NCBI GenBank assembly: GCA_037044905.1
Contig: JBAOKB010000077.1
Location: forward strand, 558,001 to 622,000
DNA from: Hortaea werneckii
Lineage: Eukaryota; Ascomycota; Dothideomycetes; Mycosphaerellales; Teratosphaeriaceae
DNA length: 64,000 nucleotides
Direction of reading: 5' to 3'
Position 1 is the stretch's first letter. Each line of letters begins with the position of its first letter. The notes under the pieces were generated by a model. It was not told where the DNA came from, did no database searches, and saw nothing but the letters and a program-made list of their open reading frames with translations. Below, in pieces: positions 1 to 11,590 of this stretch. The position numbers were made by a program, and so were the translations under genes.

Positions 1-638
1 CACTGATATGGAAAGCTGACGTCGATGCAAGCATGAAACCTGCTATACCATGTCTCGCATGTCCAAGTCATGCGCAAATGGGCGCGCTACGCGAAGACGT
101 CATGCATGCCCAGGGCGCAGATTGGCGATCATGGAAGGAAGCGAGGGCTGAACGCGATCGAGCCACGCCAGCGACTTCCTGCGAGGCACTTCACTTCTCA
201 TAATCTGACGCTTCCAACCATGTCTAGTATGTACTTGGTTCATGTGTATAACTCGAACGTTCGGAGGACTGCGCGCGCTGTCGCGAAGGCTCATGGGCCT
301 TTGTCACCTCGACATGATACTGCAATCAATGCTATTCCATACTACCCAGAAAGCAAGGGTACTTCGCGCTCACGGAATTCGAAATGTCGTCCTCAGAAGT
401 CGCAGCTCTACGTCCAAGGGCAATGGCAATGGAAGAGCCGTAGAAGCCGGGCAGGAGATGAGATGATGAGAGATGGGCAGGTTGGCGCCGTTTTCCTTCC
501 GGCAGCGGCCGGCGCGAGTGTAACGTCATGATATTTGCGATCGCAAACATTCTGTCCGAAATGAATTCCCCGTTTTGTCTACCATCTCTCATGAATAAGA
601 AACTCGACCACGAAGAGAAAAATTAGGAAGAGCGAATA
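1..638. other. Upstream intergenic region
   Basis: No convincing gene was seen. Short open frames on both strands lack recognisable domains and overlap one another antisense. The last 100-200 bases should hold the promoter of the reductase gene starting at 639. The sequence before its start, around 625-638, is A-rich, which suits a fungal initiation context. Confidence 0.5.
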
Positions 639-1601
639 ATGTCTGCGCCGCAGAACCAACCAAGCGTGGACTACTTGCCACATCTTCCCACTCTCGTGGA
701 CACCTGGTATCCACCATCGCGCGAGCACTGGCAGCTCCTCAACTACGCCTGGCAATTCTTCCCTCTCGTAAGATGATAGCCCTTCTTTTACTACCTGTTT
801 CAAAACTGACACGCGCCATAGTTCACTGCTGCACAATGGCTCACGACCTTCTATCCCTCCGGCAAAACGAGCATTGACAGCAAGCTCAACTTGCCAGGAA
901 AATGGGCCTGGTGCTTCATGGAGATGCCTGGGATGCTCACCGTGCTCTACTGTCTGATGACGATCCCGCACCAGGAAGGTCTACGGACGATTCCATGGGC
1001 CAACTGGACAATGGCGGGAGTCTACTGCATCCACTATTTCTACCGCGCCATCCTCTGCCCGCTGCTCAATCCCACCATGTCGCCTATCCACGCCTTCGTC
1101 TTCGCCTCCGCCTTTTGCTGGCAGGTCATGAACGGCCTGGTGATCGGCGGCTGGCTGGCCGGCTACGGACCTACTTCGGTCTTCGACTGGAGCGGGAAGC
1201 TCTACACGATCGAGGTGGGACTTGTCCTTTGGGGATGGTCCTTCTTAGGCAACATCTTCCATGACGACGACCTCCGCGAGATCCGCCGCAGTGCTTTGCG
1301 TCGCCAGAAGGAGCAGGCGCAGAAGGAGAACAAGCCTATCGAGGGCGTGGAGAAGTTGTACATGCTTCCTAAGAATGGGCTCTTCCATTACATTCTGTTC
1401 CCTCACTACCTGTGCGAATGGCTGGAGTGGGCTGGTTGGTGGATGATTGGAGGCTGGAGCTGCACGCCCGCAAGAAGTTTCCTACTCAACGAGATCTCGA
1501 CAATGCTGCCGAGAGCCCTGCAGGGGAAGCAATGGTATATTGAGAAGTTTGGGAAAGAAAAGGTTGGAGACCGAAAAGCCATCATACCTGGCTTGCTTTG
1601 A
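639..1601 (+). CDS. 3-oxo-5-alpha-steroid 4-dehydrogenase (steroid 5-alpha-reductase) family protein
   Basis: Two exons, 639-767 and 822-1601, give 302 aa, the usual length for this family. The 54-nt intron 768-821 has a GTAAGA donor and ends ATAG; both exons join in phase 0. The first ATG (639) opens MSAPQNQPSVDYLPHLP. The protein is strongly hydrophobic with several membrane segments. Near the C-terminus it carries FHYILFPHYLCEWLEW followed by a GGW segment, the hallmark of SRD5A/DET2 C-terminal domains that bind NADPH. Family members are ER membrane enzymes that reduce the delta-4 double bond of 3-oxo-steroids or related lipids; the substrate in this fungus is unknown. No frameshift is seen. 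A polyprenol reductase or enoyl reductase of the same superfamily is the main alternative. Confidence 0.85.
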
Positions 1602-1970
1602 TGTAGCTAGGTGATCGCACATTGCATCTGCTTATGTTTGGCGGTTTTGACGATGCTCAATTGTTAATTCGTCATATCTCATTACGCCACGGGTTCAGGC
1701 GTCTTTGCAAAGGGCTGAAAGTGCCAGCCTCGGCCTCATGCGTCACTATATAAAAGTCCTCGCATTTCTTAATGCCTGCCTTACGTAGCTAGATGCCAGT
1801 ATAGTCGTCATAATCGCCTTTTGAAACAGTCGCAGCTGACTTCTTCTGGGGAATCTTACCATTCCTCATGTGATTCTGTGTTCGCCTGATGATATCATGG
1901 GATCACCCAGGCTCTCAACTACGTCAAAGTTCCGTGCAAAATGGTATAAAGTTCATCTCATCATTGACGT
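1602..1970. other. Convergent 3' intergenic region
   Basis: This lies between the 3' ends of the reductase (+) and the Zn2Cys6 regulator (-). No gene, tRNA or repeat was recognised; it probably holds the two 3' UTRs. Confidence 0.5.
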
Positions 1971-4711
1971 TCACGTCCCATCAAAAGCTTGCTCACCGCC
2001 TTGACCGTTCAAAAAGAAGTCTAGATCGCCTTGTCCACTTTCGTTCTGTGCTAGCTGCTCAAGGAAGTTTAGGAATGGGTCCTTCTCGTCCGTGTTTCCG
2101 CTGCCAGTGCTAATACCGCCTGGAGTGGAGTTCTCCGGCCAGGTAGCAGACCACATTGCGTCGAACTGACTGCCGAAGATGTTGTCATTTTCGCTCGGGA
2201 CCGGCGGGATGTTCATGCCTTGAGGTAGAGGGCTATTGAAATTGAATGATGGTGACAGGCGCTTTGTGAAAGAGTCTGGTTCTGGAGAAGCTCTGGATTG
2301 GGCGGTTGTTCAGGTCCGTCAGGAGCGAAGCTCGGCTGTGGCTGGAGTTGCGACGTCTGTTGCGGAGGCGCTGGCGCATAATTGTTGTGGGACATTCGCC
2401 TTTCCATGCCTCCATTGGGTGTGGCTTCCGTGATCGGTGTTGGATACTGTTGGAGAGACGATGTCATATTGTTGGTCCGCCGGCGCTTCCTGCGTCGATC
2501 TGGAGGTGGCATCTGATTCTGGGTCATATACTGCGCTGGTGCCATGGGCTGCTGTCCAGAGGTTACTTCGGGCATTGGCTGATTTATCCATCCGTCAAAT
2601 GAGCCATTACTTAGCCCGTTGTGGTAAGGTTGCATAGTATCCTGCATCATAATGTCAAGATCGACGTCCGGGAAGGTGACGTGAGCGCCGTCGATGTACG
2701 ATCCTGGATAGCGGTCGAAGAAGTCTTCCATTTGGAACACTGGCGAGAATCGCGTTGGATTTGCCGTCAGAGACTTCACCAATTGCGAATGACTTGCATA
2801 GACTGCCTGTAGCGTCTCTCGTTGGTGCTGCACGCCGGCCCAGACGTAGCGTAGCTCGTAAAGTTGTGCCATCTCGCGATTGAGGAAATCCGCGCTGTTA
2901 CCAAATACATCCCCGTCCCTCAACGACACGTAATGGGCTCCATGCACGTGAATCGTTCCAGCAGTGCAGATGCAGTAGCCGACAAACGACGGCCAATCTG
3001 TTATTGAAGTGGTCTTACCAATCTCCACCAACTCAGCAATGGCATTGGCATGCAAGAAGCACAAATTGGTAGCTTCAATTTGCCAGGATTGATGCTGGCC
3101 AGAGCCTGAGAGTTCGGCGAGGTCAATGGGTAAGAAGGGTCGGTAGATTAGACAATGGATGAGGTGGTAGATGAGTTTGCTCAGCACTAGAGTCGAACTG
3201 TCTGCCTGTCCGAAAAGGGCATCGAGTGATGCGAAGGCGTCATGCGTGTTGGCCGCCCAATAGTCTAGATCAGAGCGTATACGAGAGAGCGTGGATTGTG
3301 CATGCCAAGGGAAATGTGAGTCTCCTTTGACGCCACCCGCAGCCAGATACCGGTTAGTCACGCCGAGCACGCGAACGATCTCGACAAGCATTGCGCCAAT
3401 ACCTTGGCCTGCAGTCGACATGCCTGCAGCATACGGAAGGCTTGAGCCATTTGGGAAGAAGTTCCCGTCCACGGGAAGATGCGCTCCTGCTGGTAACCAC
3501 GCTGGCAAGCGAAGGCAAATGGCCTCGTCGGAGATGAGTGTCGGTCGCTTTGACCCAGACACTGTGAAGCGATCCATTAGATAACAAGTCCAGAAGAGCT
3601 TCCGACGGCCTTCTCTCTCACTTGGCGAGATGCGTAGCTGGCTAGGTAGCTCCCGATGCAGGCTCAAGGCGAAAGCCATGCTAATGGCATGGGATAGCAG
3701 CATATAAGAGCGCTTGCCACGTCCGGACTGGAAACTGGCCATAGTCAAAAGGAGTAAGGCTTGCAAATGCTCTATGCTCGGCTCATCCACGTCTATTTCT
3801 TGCCGCGCTTGACGAGCGTGCTCCTGGCTATACCCAATCGCTGCTCCCAGCCCACCACACATGTGGGTTGCATGTCTGATCGAAACAGCGTAAATGGCGT
3901 TGTTTAAAAACCTTGGGAGCTGTCCGTCCCGCAATCTTTGTCTTGTCGCCGGCTCGTCGAGGATGTAGTACGGCTTGCCGTGAAGCCGTGCAAAGTAGAT
4001 GTCGACTAAGCCCTCCGCAAAGGCTTGGCTCTGCACAGCCTGGAACTGCTCATGCTGATGAGGTTGAGCTTGCGGTTGAGCTTGCAACTGTGGTTGTGGC
4101 TTTGCTGGTGTCGTCTGTTTGATAGGCTGCGGCTCTGGCTGTTTTGTCTCGGCTCGAGAAGCTTCTGTTCCACCAAGTGGTTGTACAACATCTTCCTCGA
4201 CGGCGCTGCTAGAATCCACGTGGCTTTCGTCTTGAGTAGCACTAGCTCCTTCTGTCGTCGTATTGTCTGCATCTGTCGACTCGGGATTCTTTTCGTCCTT
4301 CAACCTCTTCTCGAGTCCGTTCACACGTTTCAACAGAGCCTCGAGGACATCGGTTTTGGGTCCTCTCTTCTTGGGGATGGCATCTGGATGATAGGTCAAT
4401 GGCGCTCCGATAGATCAGGCTCCCTTCCAATCTCACCATAGATGCAGGCCACATTGAAGACCTGACAGGCCTCGCAGCTCGGCTTTAGCCTGTTGCATTT
4501 GATCTTGGGGATGTGTCAGCGAGCAGAGTCCGAGTCCATGTCCAGACGGGCACTTAGGGCTTGCCTTTCGCTTGCGACAGCTTTTACAATTCATCGCCTC
4601 CTTAGGCTCGTTCATCGACGGCCGCCGCACTGGCAAGCGGTCGATGCCGATCTGAGGTCTGGACATGTCTGCGAAGTGGTCGCTGAAGCCAGCAACAGCG
4701 GAGACAGCCAT
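1971..4711 (-). CDS. Zn(II)2Cys6 transcription factor with fungal-specific TF domain
   Basis: Exons are 4711-4565, 4503-4437 and 4383 down to 1971, with one unresolved junction near 2300. The ATG at 4711 gives MAVSAVAGFSDHF. The binuclear zinc cluster spans exons 1 and 2 with perfect CX2CX6CX6CX2CX6C spacing, but only if intron 1 (4564-4504, 61 nt) uses a GC donor. Intron 2 (4436-4384) is GT-AG and leads into PKKRGPK and a coiled-coil-like leucine region. A Gln/Pro-rich linker follows, then the fungal TF domain (GKRSYMLLSHAISMAFALSL, FWTCYLMDRF). The tail is Pro/Gln-rich. The main frame ends at 2213, while a second frame (PEPDSFTKRLSPSFNFNSP, then NIFGSQFDAMW) carries on to 1971. A short intron (for example 2354-2293 or 2447-2293) or a one-base deletion would join them. 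The target genes are unknown. Confidence 0.8.
4504..4564 (-). other. GC-AG intron inside a zinc-cluster exon pair
   Basis: The donor reads AAG|GCAAGC, close to the AG|GCAAGT consensus of GC-AG introns. A CTGAC branch point sits just before the acceptor CAAG. The nearby GT at 4553 would add four residues and break the zinc-cluster spacing, so the GC donor is preferred. Confidence 0.8.
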
Positions 4712-5829
4712 CAAAGGCTCATGATCTAGGGTCACAAAACAACGAGATGCACATTACATGGCGCCATGGTAATGACAGAGAGAGCAGAGCTGGAGCCGCC
4801 GGCGCGACGACATGACGAGAACAGAAAGCCTCTGCTGCCCACGATGATGTCCAGCACTAGCTGTCAGGGCTCAGGGCTGTGGAGCCGGTGCCCGCACTGT
4901 GCGTGGTCTTCAATTAAAGTTCCATGCGGCGGACCATCGTATGGAGTGAGGGCGGGGGACTGCAGGGACCACTCTGTATGCATCGGGCGCCGCTGCATGG
5001 ACACAGCGTGAGCCGAGGAGGGCTCGGAGGCGCGAGTCTGATTGGAGTGGTCCGGCGGAAGTACCCACTCTCGAATATGCGTCTGCATTAACCGCCCGGC
5101 GCTCATGGCAGATTCGGGCGTAGCCCTCCTTTCCTCCACGCTCCCCTCCAGCTTCTCCTGCACCGCTGCGACCCGCTGCATGGGACATGACATGGTCTCG
5201 TGAACACTGCCATGCAAGATCATCGTGCCATCGAAGCTCAAAACCTGCACAGGGCAAGCCCTGACCCGTGATTCTCCTAAGCGAGCTCGTGAGTTCGCGT
5301 TTGGGCCTGGAGATGTTGGAGTTGTGCTACTATATTACACAGAGCCACCGTAATTTCTGTACATGTGTAGCCCTAGATGGGCACATCCACTATTTCCCGT
5401 TAGCCGAGCTGCAAGGAAGCTGTGGCGAGCACCGCCAGCATGTGTGAAATCATTCATCAAGGCACCCGACGCCATCACATTGTATTACTGATCCATTTGC
5501 AAGCTTCACCGACTGATCAGGCACTACCTGCATGCCATTACCTCGGTTCTCGAAGACTCAGCTCTCCGTTTCCAGCATCAGCGGTCAATTTGGCAGCAAT
5601 GCTTCATATAATGTATTCAGTGGCAAATGATACGTTACACGGGTAGCACACGGACGAACTTAGGGCAAGGACGCGAAGGAATAAAAACAGTTTCATGTAC
5701 AGCCGTAAAGACAGGCTTGCAACAGCAAAAGGACCGATCTCACACCGAGATGACCTGCGCACATGGTGCTGAGTGAGAGCTTCATCAAAACCATAAACGC
5801 CGTCCGTCCCAATCCAATCCCAATCATTC
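4712..5829. other. Intergenic region with no recognised gene
   Basis: This is the 5' flank of the zinc-cluster regulator and the 3' flank of the QutR-like gene. Open frames at 4864-5257 (-) overlap each other in different frames and show no domain. An upstream minus-strand ATG near 4764 opens only an 11-codon frame (MAPCNVHLVVL), a possible uORF of the regulator. Confidence 0.4.
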
Positions 5830-7877
5830 TCATCTGTATAAACTTCGCCCAGCTGCGAGCCTTACGAAATCGTAGGGGACCTAACTTTTCATCAGCAAAC
5901 TGTGGTTAAAATGGTCACTCAGAAAGCACACCAAGACACTTACATTCTGACCAACGAGAAGACGTAGTGTTTCTACCGTCGTCCAGGCATTGACATCCGC
6001 AATCCCATACGCCGACCACCCCAGTGAAGCTGCCGTGGCAACTGAATCTCCCTTCCCGCGTACGCCATTCGATAGATCCACGAACACTTTACCGGATTCC
6101 CGCTTCTTGACCATACTACTGTAATGTTTCAGCAATGGGGAGACGATGAAAGACTTCTCGGCCGGCAAAGCTGAGATGATTACGAATGGCGCTTCCATCT
6201 TCTTCATATCGTCCAGTCCACGAAACTGGTGCACGTTACTTGCTGCCATGCCTTTCGCCTGAAATCCGATCGTGTATATCGGACCGATGTTGAGGCTCAT
6301 TAACGCGAACATGGCGGCCGCTGCCTGAGACTCCTGGCTTGCTAGCACGAGCGCAGCCTGTCCTGCGTACGCTGAAGGGACGAACTCGCGAGTCAGTGTT
6401 GCCCTGATGCCCTTCCAAGTCGAATTGTCGCCCATGAGAAGCTTGCCGCTTGGTGTACTGTGCGCGACTACGGTGTCAACCTGCCCGACCGCCGTTGCAG
6501 CGTTTGAAAGCTTTGGCAAGAACGACGCCGAAGCCGGCAACGGTGGGTTGATGTGCGCGCCTCCGAATGTCGGTGTGCTAATGAAACGCTCGATAGCACC
6601 GGGTGCGATGCGCTCAATGCACAGCAACTGATGCGGTAGGCTCAACTCGTTTAGACACTTTTCGAAGAACATTGCTTGACCGTTCTGTCGCACGTTGCCA
6701 ATCGCGTACATGTCCAGCTTGGGCATCTGGCCCATGGAATGCAACGTAGAGTTAATCTCAGCGGCGCTCAGTTGACCAGGTGCTGCTATCATTGGCAAAA
6801 GCGGGTGGGTGATTGGAGTGAATACCTTGTTCAACGTCCGCGAAAGCTGGCCCACTGAACCCATGTTGAGACCTGACAGCGGTGGGTGCGCGTAGGATGT
6901 CTGGATGACCGAACGGAAATACTCGAGCTCGTAATTCTCCTCTGTAGTGTTGCTCAGGGCAATCATCTTGACAATATCGCCATACACCGCCCCTTCCCGA
7001 AAAAGCTGCTGGGCTTCTGCTGAGCTCCACTTGAATTTGCCCGAGAAGTCGTGCCAGGCGGAGATGATCCTGCTGCTACCTTTTCCGCTGCAAGCTTCTG
7101 TCTGATCTCTTCAGGCAGCCACAACTCAACATCTATGTATTCGCAGCCCCACTGCACGGCCTTACGTAGGTATTGGTAGAACAACATCGGATCATCCATC
7201 GGAAAGCGACCGTTCTCTTTTGTACATCTGGTCGTGAAAATGATTGGCAGCTCGGTCCGTTGACGAAGTAGCATGACTTGTTCACCGACGTACTTGATGC
7301 TCGGCACCGACATGATAGGACTGTCTGGGGTAGGCTCTTGCAGCAAGTCTACACGAAGTTCGACAGAATCCGCGCCCACTGACAGAATATCCAAGTTCGG
7401 CAGGGCAGTCCGGACATCCGGAAACGTCGTCGACAGCAAAGTTGTCCTCGCCTTCTTCTTCAAATCCTCGTGTGGCTTGATCTGACCGAGTACAAAGCCA
7501 AGGAAGCGGGCAACATCTCGCCTCACGAATGGCTTCTCGGTATACAGGTACTCGTAATCGCAGTATGAAGTAACGTCCTCGTCTCTTAAATCTAGTGCGT
7601 CAATGCAGTGTGTGGTGACCGTGGTCCTGCCCTTCCTTCGCAAGTCCTCTCGTTTCTTGATCTTCCCATTGTCCATTCCAATCACAACATTGTCCGGCTG
7701 CCCTGCAGCACCATCTAGGGAAGGGACAAGCACATATGCTTGGCCCAGTACGTCCGCGATAACACGGACGATATCTTCCTGTCCTCTATCGTGGAGAACG
7801 AGGAGGCGCGGAGTTTCATTGTGGATGATCTCCTCTATCTTCATCACACCATTCGGTTTGTTCATGGCAGAAGGCAT
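5830..7877 (-). CDS. Quinate repressor-like protein (AROM-derived, QutR/qa-1S type), frameshifted
   Basis: Exon 1 runs 7877-5944 and exon 2 5880-5830; the 63-nt intron is 5943-5881 (GTAAGT...TTAG). The protein corresponds to the C-terminal part of the pentafunctional AROM enzyme. A dehydroquinase-I-like domain (SVGADSVELRVDLL, SAWHDFSG, GDIVKMIALS) is followed by a shikimate-dehydrogenase-like domain (PLLPMIAAPGQLSAAEIN). The latter lacks the catalytic motifs: GGAHINPPLP stands where the enzyme has a lysine, and GDNSTWKG replaces NTDW. This fits QutR, which represses quinate catabolism genes and is not an enzyme. The shikimate-kinase-like N-terminus is short with no P-loop; total length is about 661 aa, against roughly 900 in described QutR. 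Frames switch near 7078 (LAAEK in one, GSSRIISAWHDF in the other), explained by one missing A in an A-run. The start at 7877 or 7862 is a choice; no ATG lies further upstream in frame. Confidence 0.75.
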
Positions 7878-10800
7878 TGGTGTGGCACCGCACGCCTCAA
7901 CTGCCACGCGCTCGTAAGATGATTGTCTGCTGGTTGTCGCGAGCGTCGTCACCGAATGGAGATGTCGTCCGCGCCGTGTCCTAGATGGATGCTGAGGGAG
8001 GTCCGGGGCTGCTGTGCGGTGGACAGCCGCTCCCACATGTCGTTACGGTGTTCGATGCTGTGTCCACCCCAGTGGAACACGCTTGGTGTAGTCGAGGGTG
8101 GTGGCCCAGGCGAGCGTTCTTATATGCGCTATGGATCGTACAGGCTGGGTCCCGGCATCGATTCGAGGGAAGGATGCTGGTGCTATTGCATGCGCATCGG
8201 TCGCATTTGATGCGAAAAGCACCACAGTCGGTTCGAATCGGCGACTGCGCACGTCTCCAGTCGCATGCACTCCGGGCCATGGTGAAGGTTTGGGCTAAGG
8301 TGGAGCCCTGGGGTTGATTTATCCGGGCACCGTGGAGTAGGATGGGTGTGGCGGCATTAATTATTTCCTCCAGTCTCGTTGCGCGCAGCAAAAGCTTAGC
8401 CCAGACGATCACCGGAGGGGCAGGCTGATCCAGGCTGAAGGCCACCATCTTTGAAGCAGCCGAACATCTATTGCTGGAATCAGGTAGTCTGCGGAACAAT
8501 GTAACACTGACAAGCATTTTGCAGTGCAGCGCGATATTGCGGGTGCCTCGCTGTGTCTCAACAGCCGAAGCGGCGAGGATGAACAAGCGCGTCCACGATA
8601 CTTCAGCCTGAACACATCCCGATATCAGCAGTGTATTTGTAGCCCGCAATACAGCCGGAGGGGGAGGCACGAAAGATACCAGGTATCGATGGCAGAATGG
8701 TGCAGACGAATCACCGACCCGCCGGGCGTCAGCATCTCTCATCGTCGGTAGTGTCTATCCTTCATAATGCCGACAGAGCACTCTAAAGCAGCGTAATAAG
8801 ACATCAGCGCCACATCTATGTTCGCAAGCAATGGTGCGTCTACAAACCTGCTCCCGTGATCGCTGTTGTCCGGTATAGGTGACCGGAATGCGCGTATGCT
8901 GTGTCGTAATGCATGCGACGAGTGAGGATCACAATGGACAAGCGCATGAGCTACCTGCCGGTAAACACGATGCCGCAGGAGACATACATCACCCCTTTGG
9001 TCAGCCGAGTGGAGCCCCGACCAGCTTCTGCGCGCTACCCAATTCGCCGCAACACGTTCTTGTGTATCAAGGCTACAGCTTAAACTCCTTAAGCAACCCG
9101 AGACCATGAGGCGCCAAAAGCCAAGTCTATACAGGTCGCGACTATCCGCTATCCGTTATGAAGTAGACAAGATGCTCCCGCAAGATGCCTGCACAATCTA
9201 GACCTGCACCGGCTAATTACGAAAACTGCTGAGAGCGATCGAAATAGGCTGAGTAGATTCCACAGGAGAGTACAATCAAAATTCGCAGAAGGCAGCATGC
9301 GATGGTCGGATCTGGCATCGTACTATCGAAAACAGGAAATAATCTTCGTAACTGGAGCCAAAAAGGGCTGCAGTCTGCACCTGTGTGTGAGCACTCGTTG
9401 GCAGGTAAGCTATGCATACAGATGAGCAGCTGCTTTGTCGTCGGCTGGATTACGTTGAAGCTACAACATGAACGTCGGTGAGCGTCGCACCCACCAAGCC
9501 TATTCAACGGACAATGCACTTCCTGTGACGTATACCCGCACTATTCAACCAGTAGCAATTTTTGCGTCTGCTCGCCGAAAACGCATGAGAAGCGGGCTAT
9601 ACTGGAGTAGCAAAGACACTGGTCGGTGTTCGTCTGAGCCAAGCAACCTGAGGGAGAAGAGCATACTCCCTGTGCGAGGCAGACATCGCACCGGTTGCGA
9701 ACTCCTCTTACTCTGCTCATCTTTCAGTGCGCCAGTCACGATAACGACCGACAAGGCAGGGTCTTGGATGTAAGCGCCTATGCAGCGCATGTCCCCATTG
9801 TGCTCTCGTCCTCGATCCAAGGTACGCGTGACAGTGGCCAGTACATACAAGCTATTCTACCGCACTGCTAGCACAAAGCCTTGCTCTCCAACGCAAAATG
9901 TACTTCACTGTATTGTCGCGGACAGCGCGGCGAGAAGGCCAACACCGATTAGCTGGTCTTTCAACAATTTGCCGTAAAGCAAATGCGTCCTCGAAGCAGA
10001 ACACAACGGAATCGACGCTGGCTCAATGTCCTAAAAGAAGAAGGTGCTGCCTCGGGCGCTTTCGAGGTAGCTTCTGGTGTTGGGAGATGAGTACACTACT
10101 AGGTACACGATGCTAGGTAGGTGGCCCTGCGAGCCCCAAGCTTCTGTTCGCAATGATCGTCAATCTTCTTGATGGCGGCGGCAACGTAGCGAAGAAGAAC
10201 AGAGATGAATGGCAGAGATGAGTGCGCAAGGGCTGCTGTGGTTCCGTCCTGACTGCAGTCATTGCAAGGGCTCTTGCTTTTATTGAACTTCGACGTTTGA
10301 ACATCTCCTCGCCCACGTGAAGGTTCCAGTGCATTGGTATCCCTGGCTGAAGAGACGCATGCTTGTCAACGTCCATTGAAAGGCTCGACGGCACGTGGGC
10401 TCGGTGAGCTCGGATGGAGAAGCCCGTTCCAGCTGGAGATGCGGAATTTCAATGCATGGGCCACCTCCCCGTTTAGATGAAACTCCAACGTTCGCTGGTG
10501 AAATTCACTCACCTCCGCAACTACCACCGGCAATTCGTTGGCTCGAACAGGGTTGCGTCGGCAGACGATCTGCAGTCAGGCCGGAAAGAGAAGACGGAAG
10601 AAACGGATGAGCACAAAGTACGGAGGTAGATGATGGTTGACTGCGCTGACGACTGACCGCCTGAATGATGTGGCAAGGTACAGGGCTCTTGTTTTCCGAT
10701 CCTCGTTGCGCCAACGCTGCAACGATGCCTCGCAGAAGTGTACAGTATGTACGCTGAGCACGCGGCCGGCCCGCTCGCAGTGGCACAGCAGATGGTGGGA

Positions 10801-11590
10801 TCGGCGCCCAGCATCGAAATTGGTCAAGAGCGTGCCCTCTGAGACGAACGACAATCGAAATTGACGGCCTCGTCACGGCGGGGGGCGCTACTATCTATCG
10901 GCGAGACCCTCGAAAGGAGGCCAGGATGAAGCGGCAACACACTCGGCGGTGTCCTGCGAATACCGCTCACGTTGATCCAGGGACTTCGCAACTTGTCGCA
11001 CGAGTTGCACTGGCGGCAACAAAGAGCGATTCAGACCAATGCCTGACTCTCGGAGCGGACCAGAGTCGTGCTCGACGGTGCTCGCGGCCGCAGGGACGTG
11101 GTGTACCTGCGCCCGGCCGGAACGCCTGCATGGAGCCGGGCAGGGCTAGCGACCGATCGGGCAAGAGTCGCAAGGCTTGGCCCATCCGCAAGCGCAGATG
11201 CAGCCAATGACGGCGACTTCACAACGCTATGCACACAACCGCGCAGATTAGCTTCTCCATGTCTTTAATTGCAACACTGTAGCGACAGGTCACAGACCAC
11301 AGGGGCAACAGCGTCGCCGGCCATGTCGCAGCCTCTTTTGTCCCTCGTCGTCCCCGGTGCACACCCTGTCTCGTCTTCCTCCCCCCCCCAAGGCTTCACG
11401 TTTGCGAATACAAACCCTCGTTGCCCGTCTCTCGCAGACACTTACGCTCATTCATCCAACCTAGTCACTCTTTTGTGTTGCTTGTTCTTGTCGCTGAGTT
11501 GAATCTCGCCTCCCCATACCGCTCTCAGAAAACCGTTGGAAATCCACCTATAACGACGCACCGACGCCCATAACGATCCCAAGGAACGAA
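7878..11590. other. Gene-poor region (3.7 kb)
   Basis: Only short, mutually overlapping open frames are present, such as 253 aa at 7981-8742 (-), and none has a recognisable domain or splice pattern. Base composition looks ordinary and no transposon terminal repeats were noticed. From about 11330 to 11510 the plus strand is pyrimidine-rich, as expected upstream of the wall-protein gene at 11591. Confidence 0.45.

Noticed and set aside
4864..5257. Two overlapping minus-strand frames (115 and 128 codons)
   Set aside because: They occupy the same DNA in different frames, have no domain, and lie in the promoter side of the zinc-cluster gene.
8226..8245. GGTTCGAATC tRNA T-loop-like sequence
   Set aside because: No A-box, acceptor stem or anticodon arm could be drawn around it.
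7981..8742. 253-codon open frame on the minus strand
   Set aside because: Composition is atypical (Arg/Cys/Ser-rich, no domain), other frames on both strands overlap it, and no family motif or splice context supports it.
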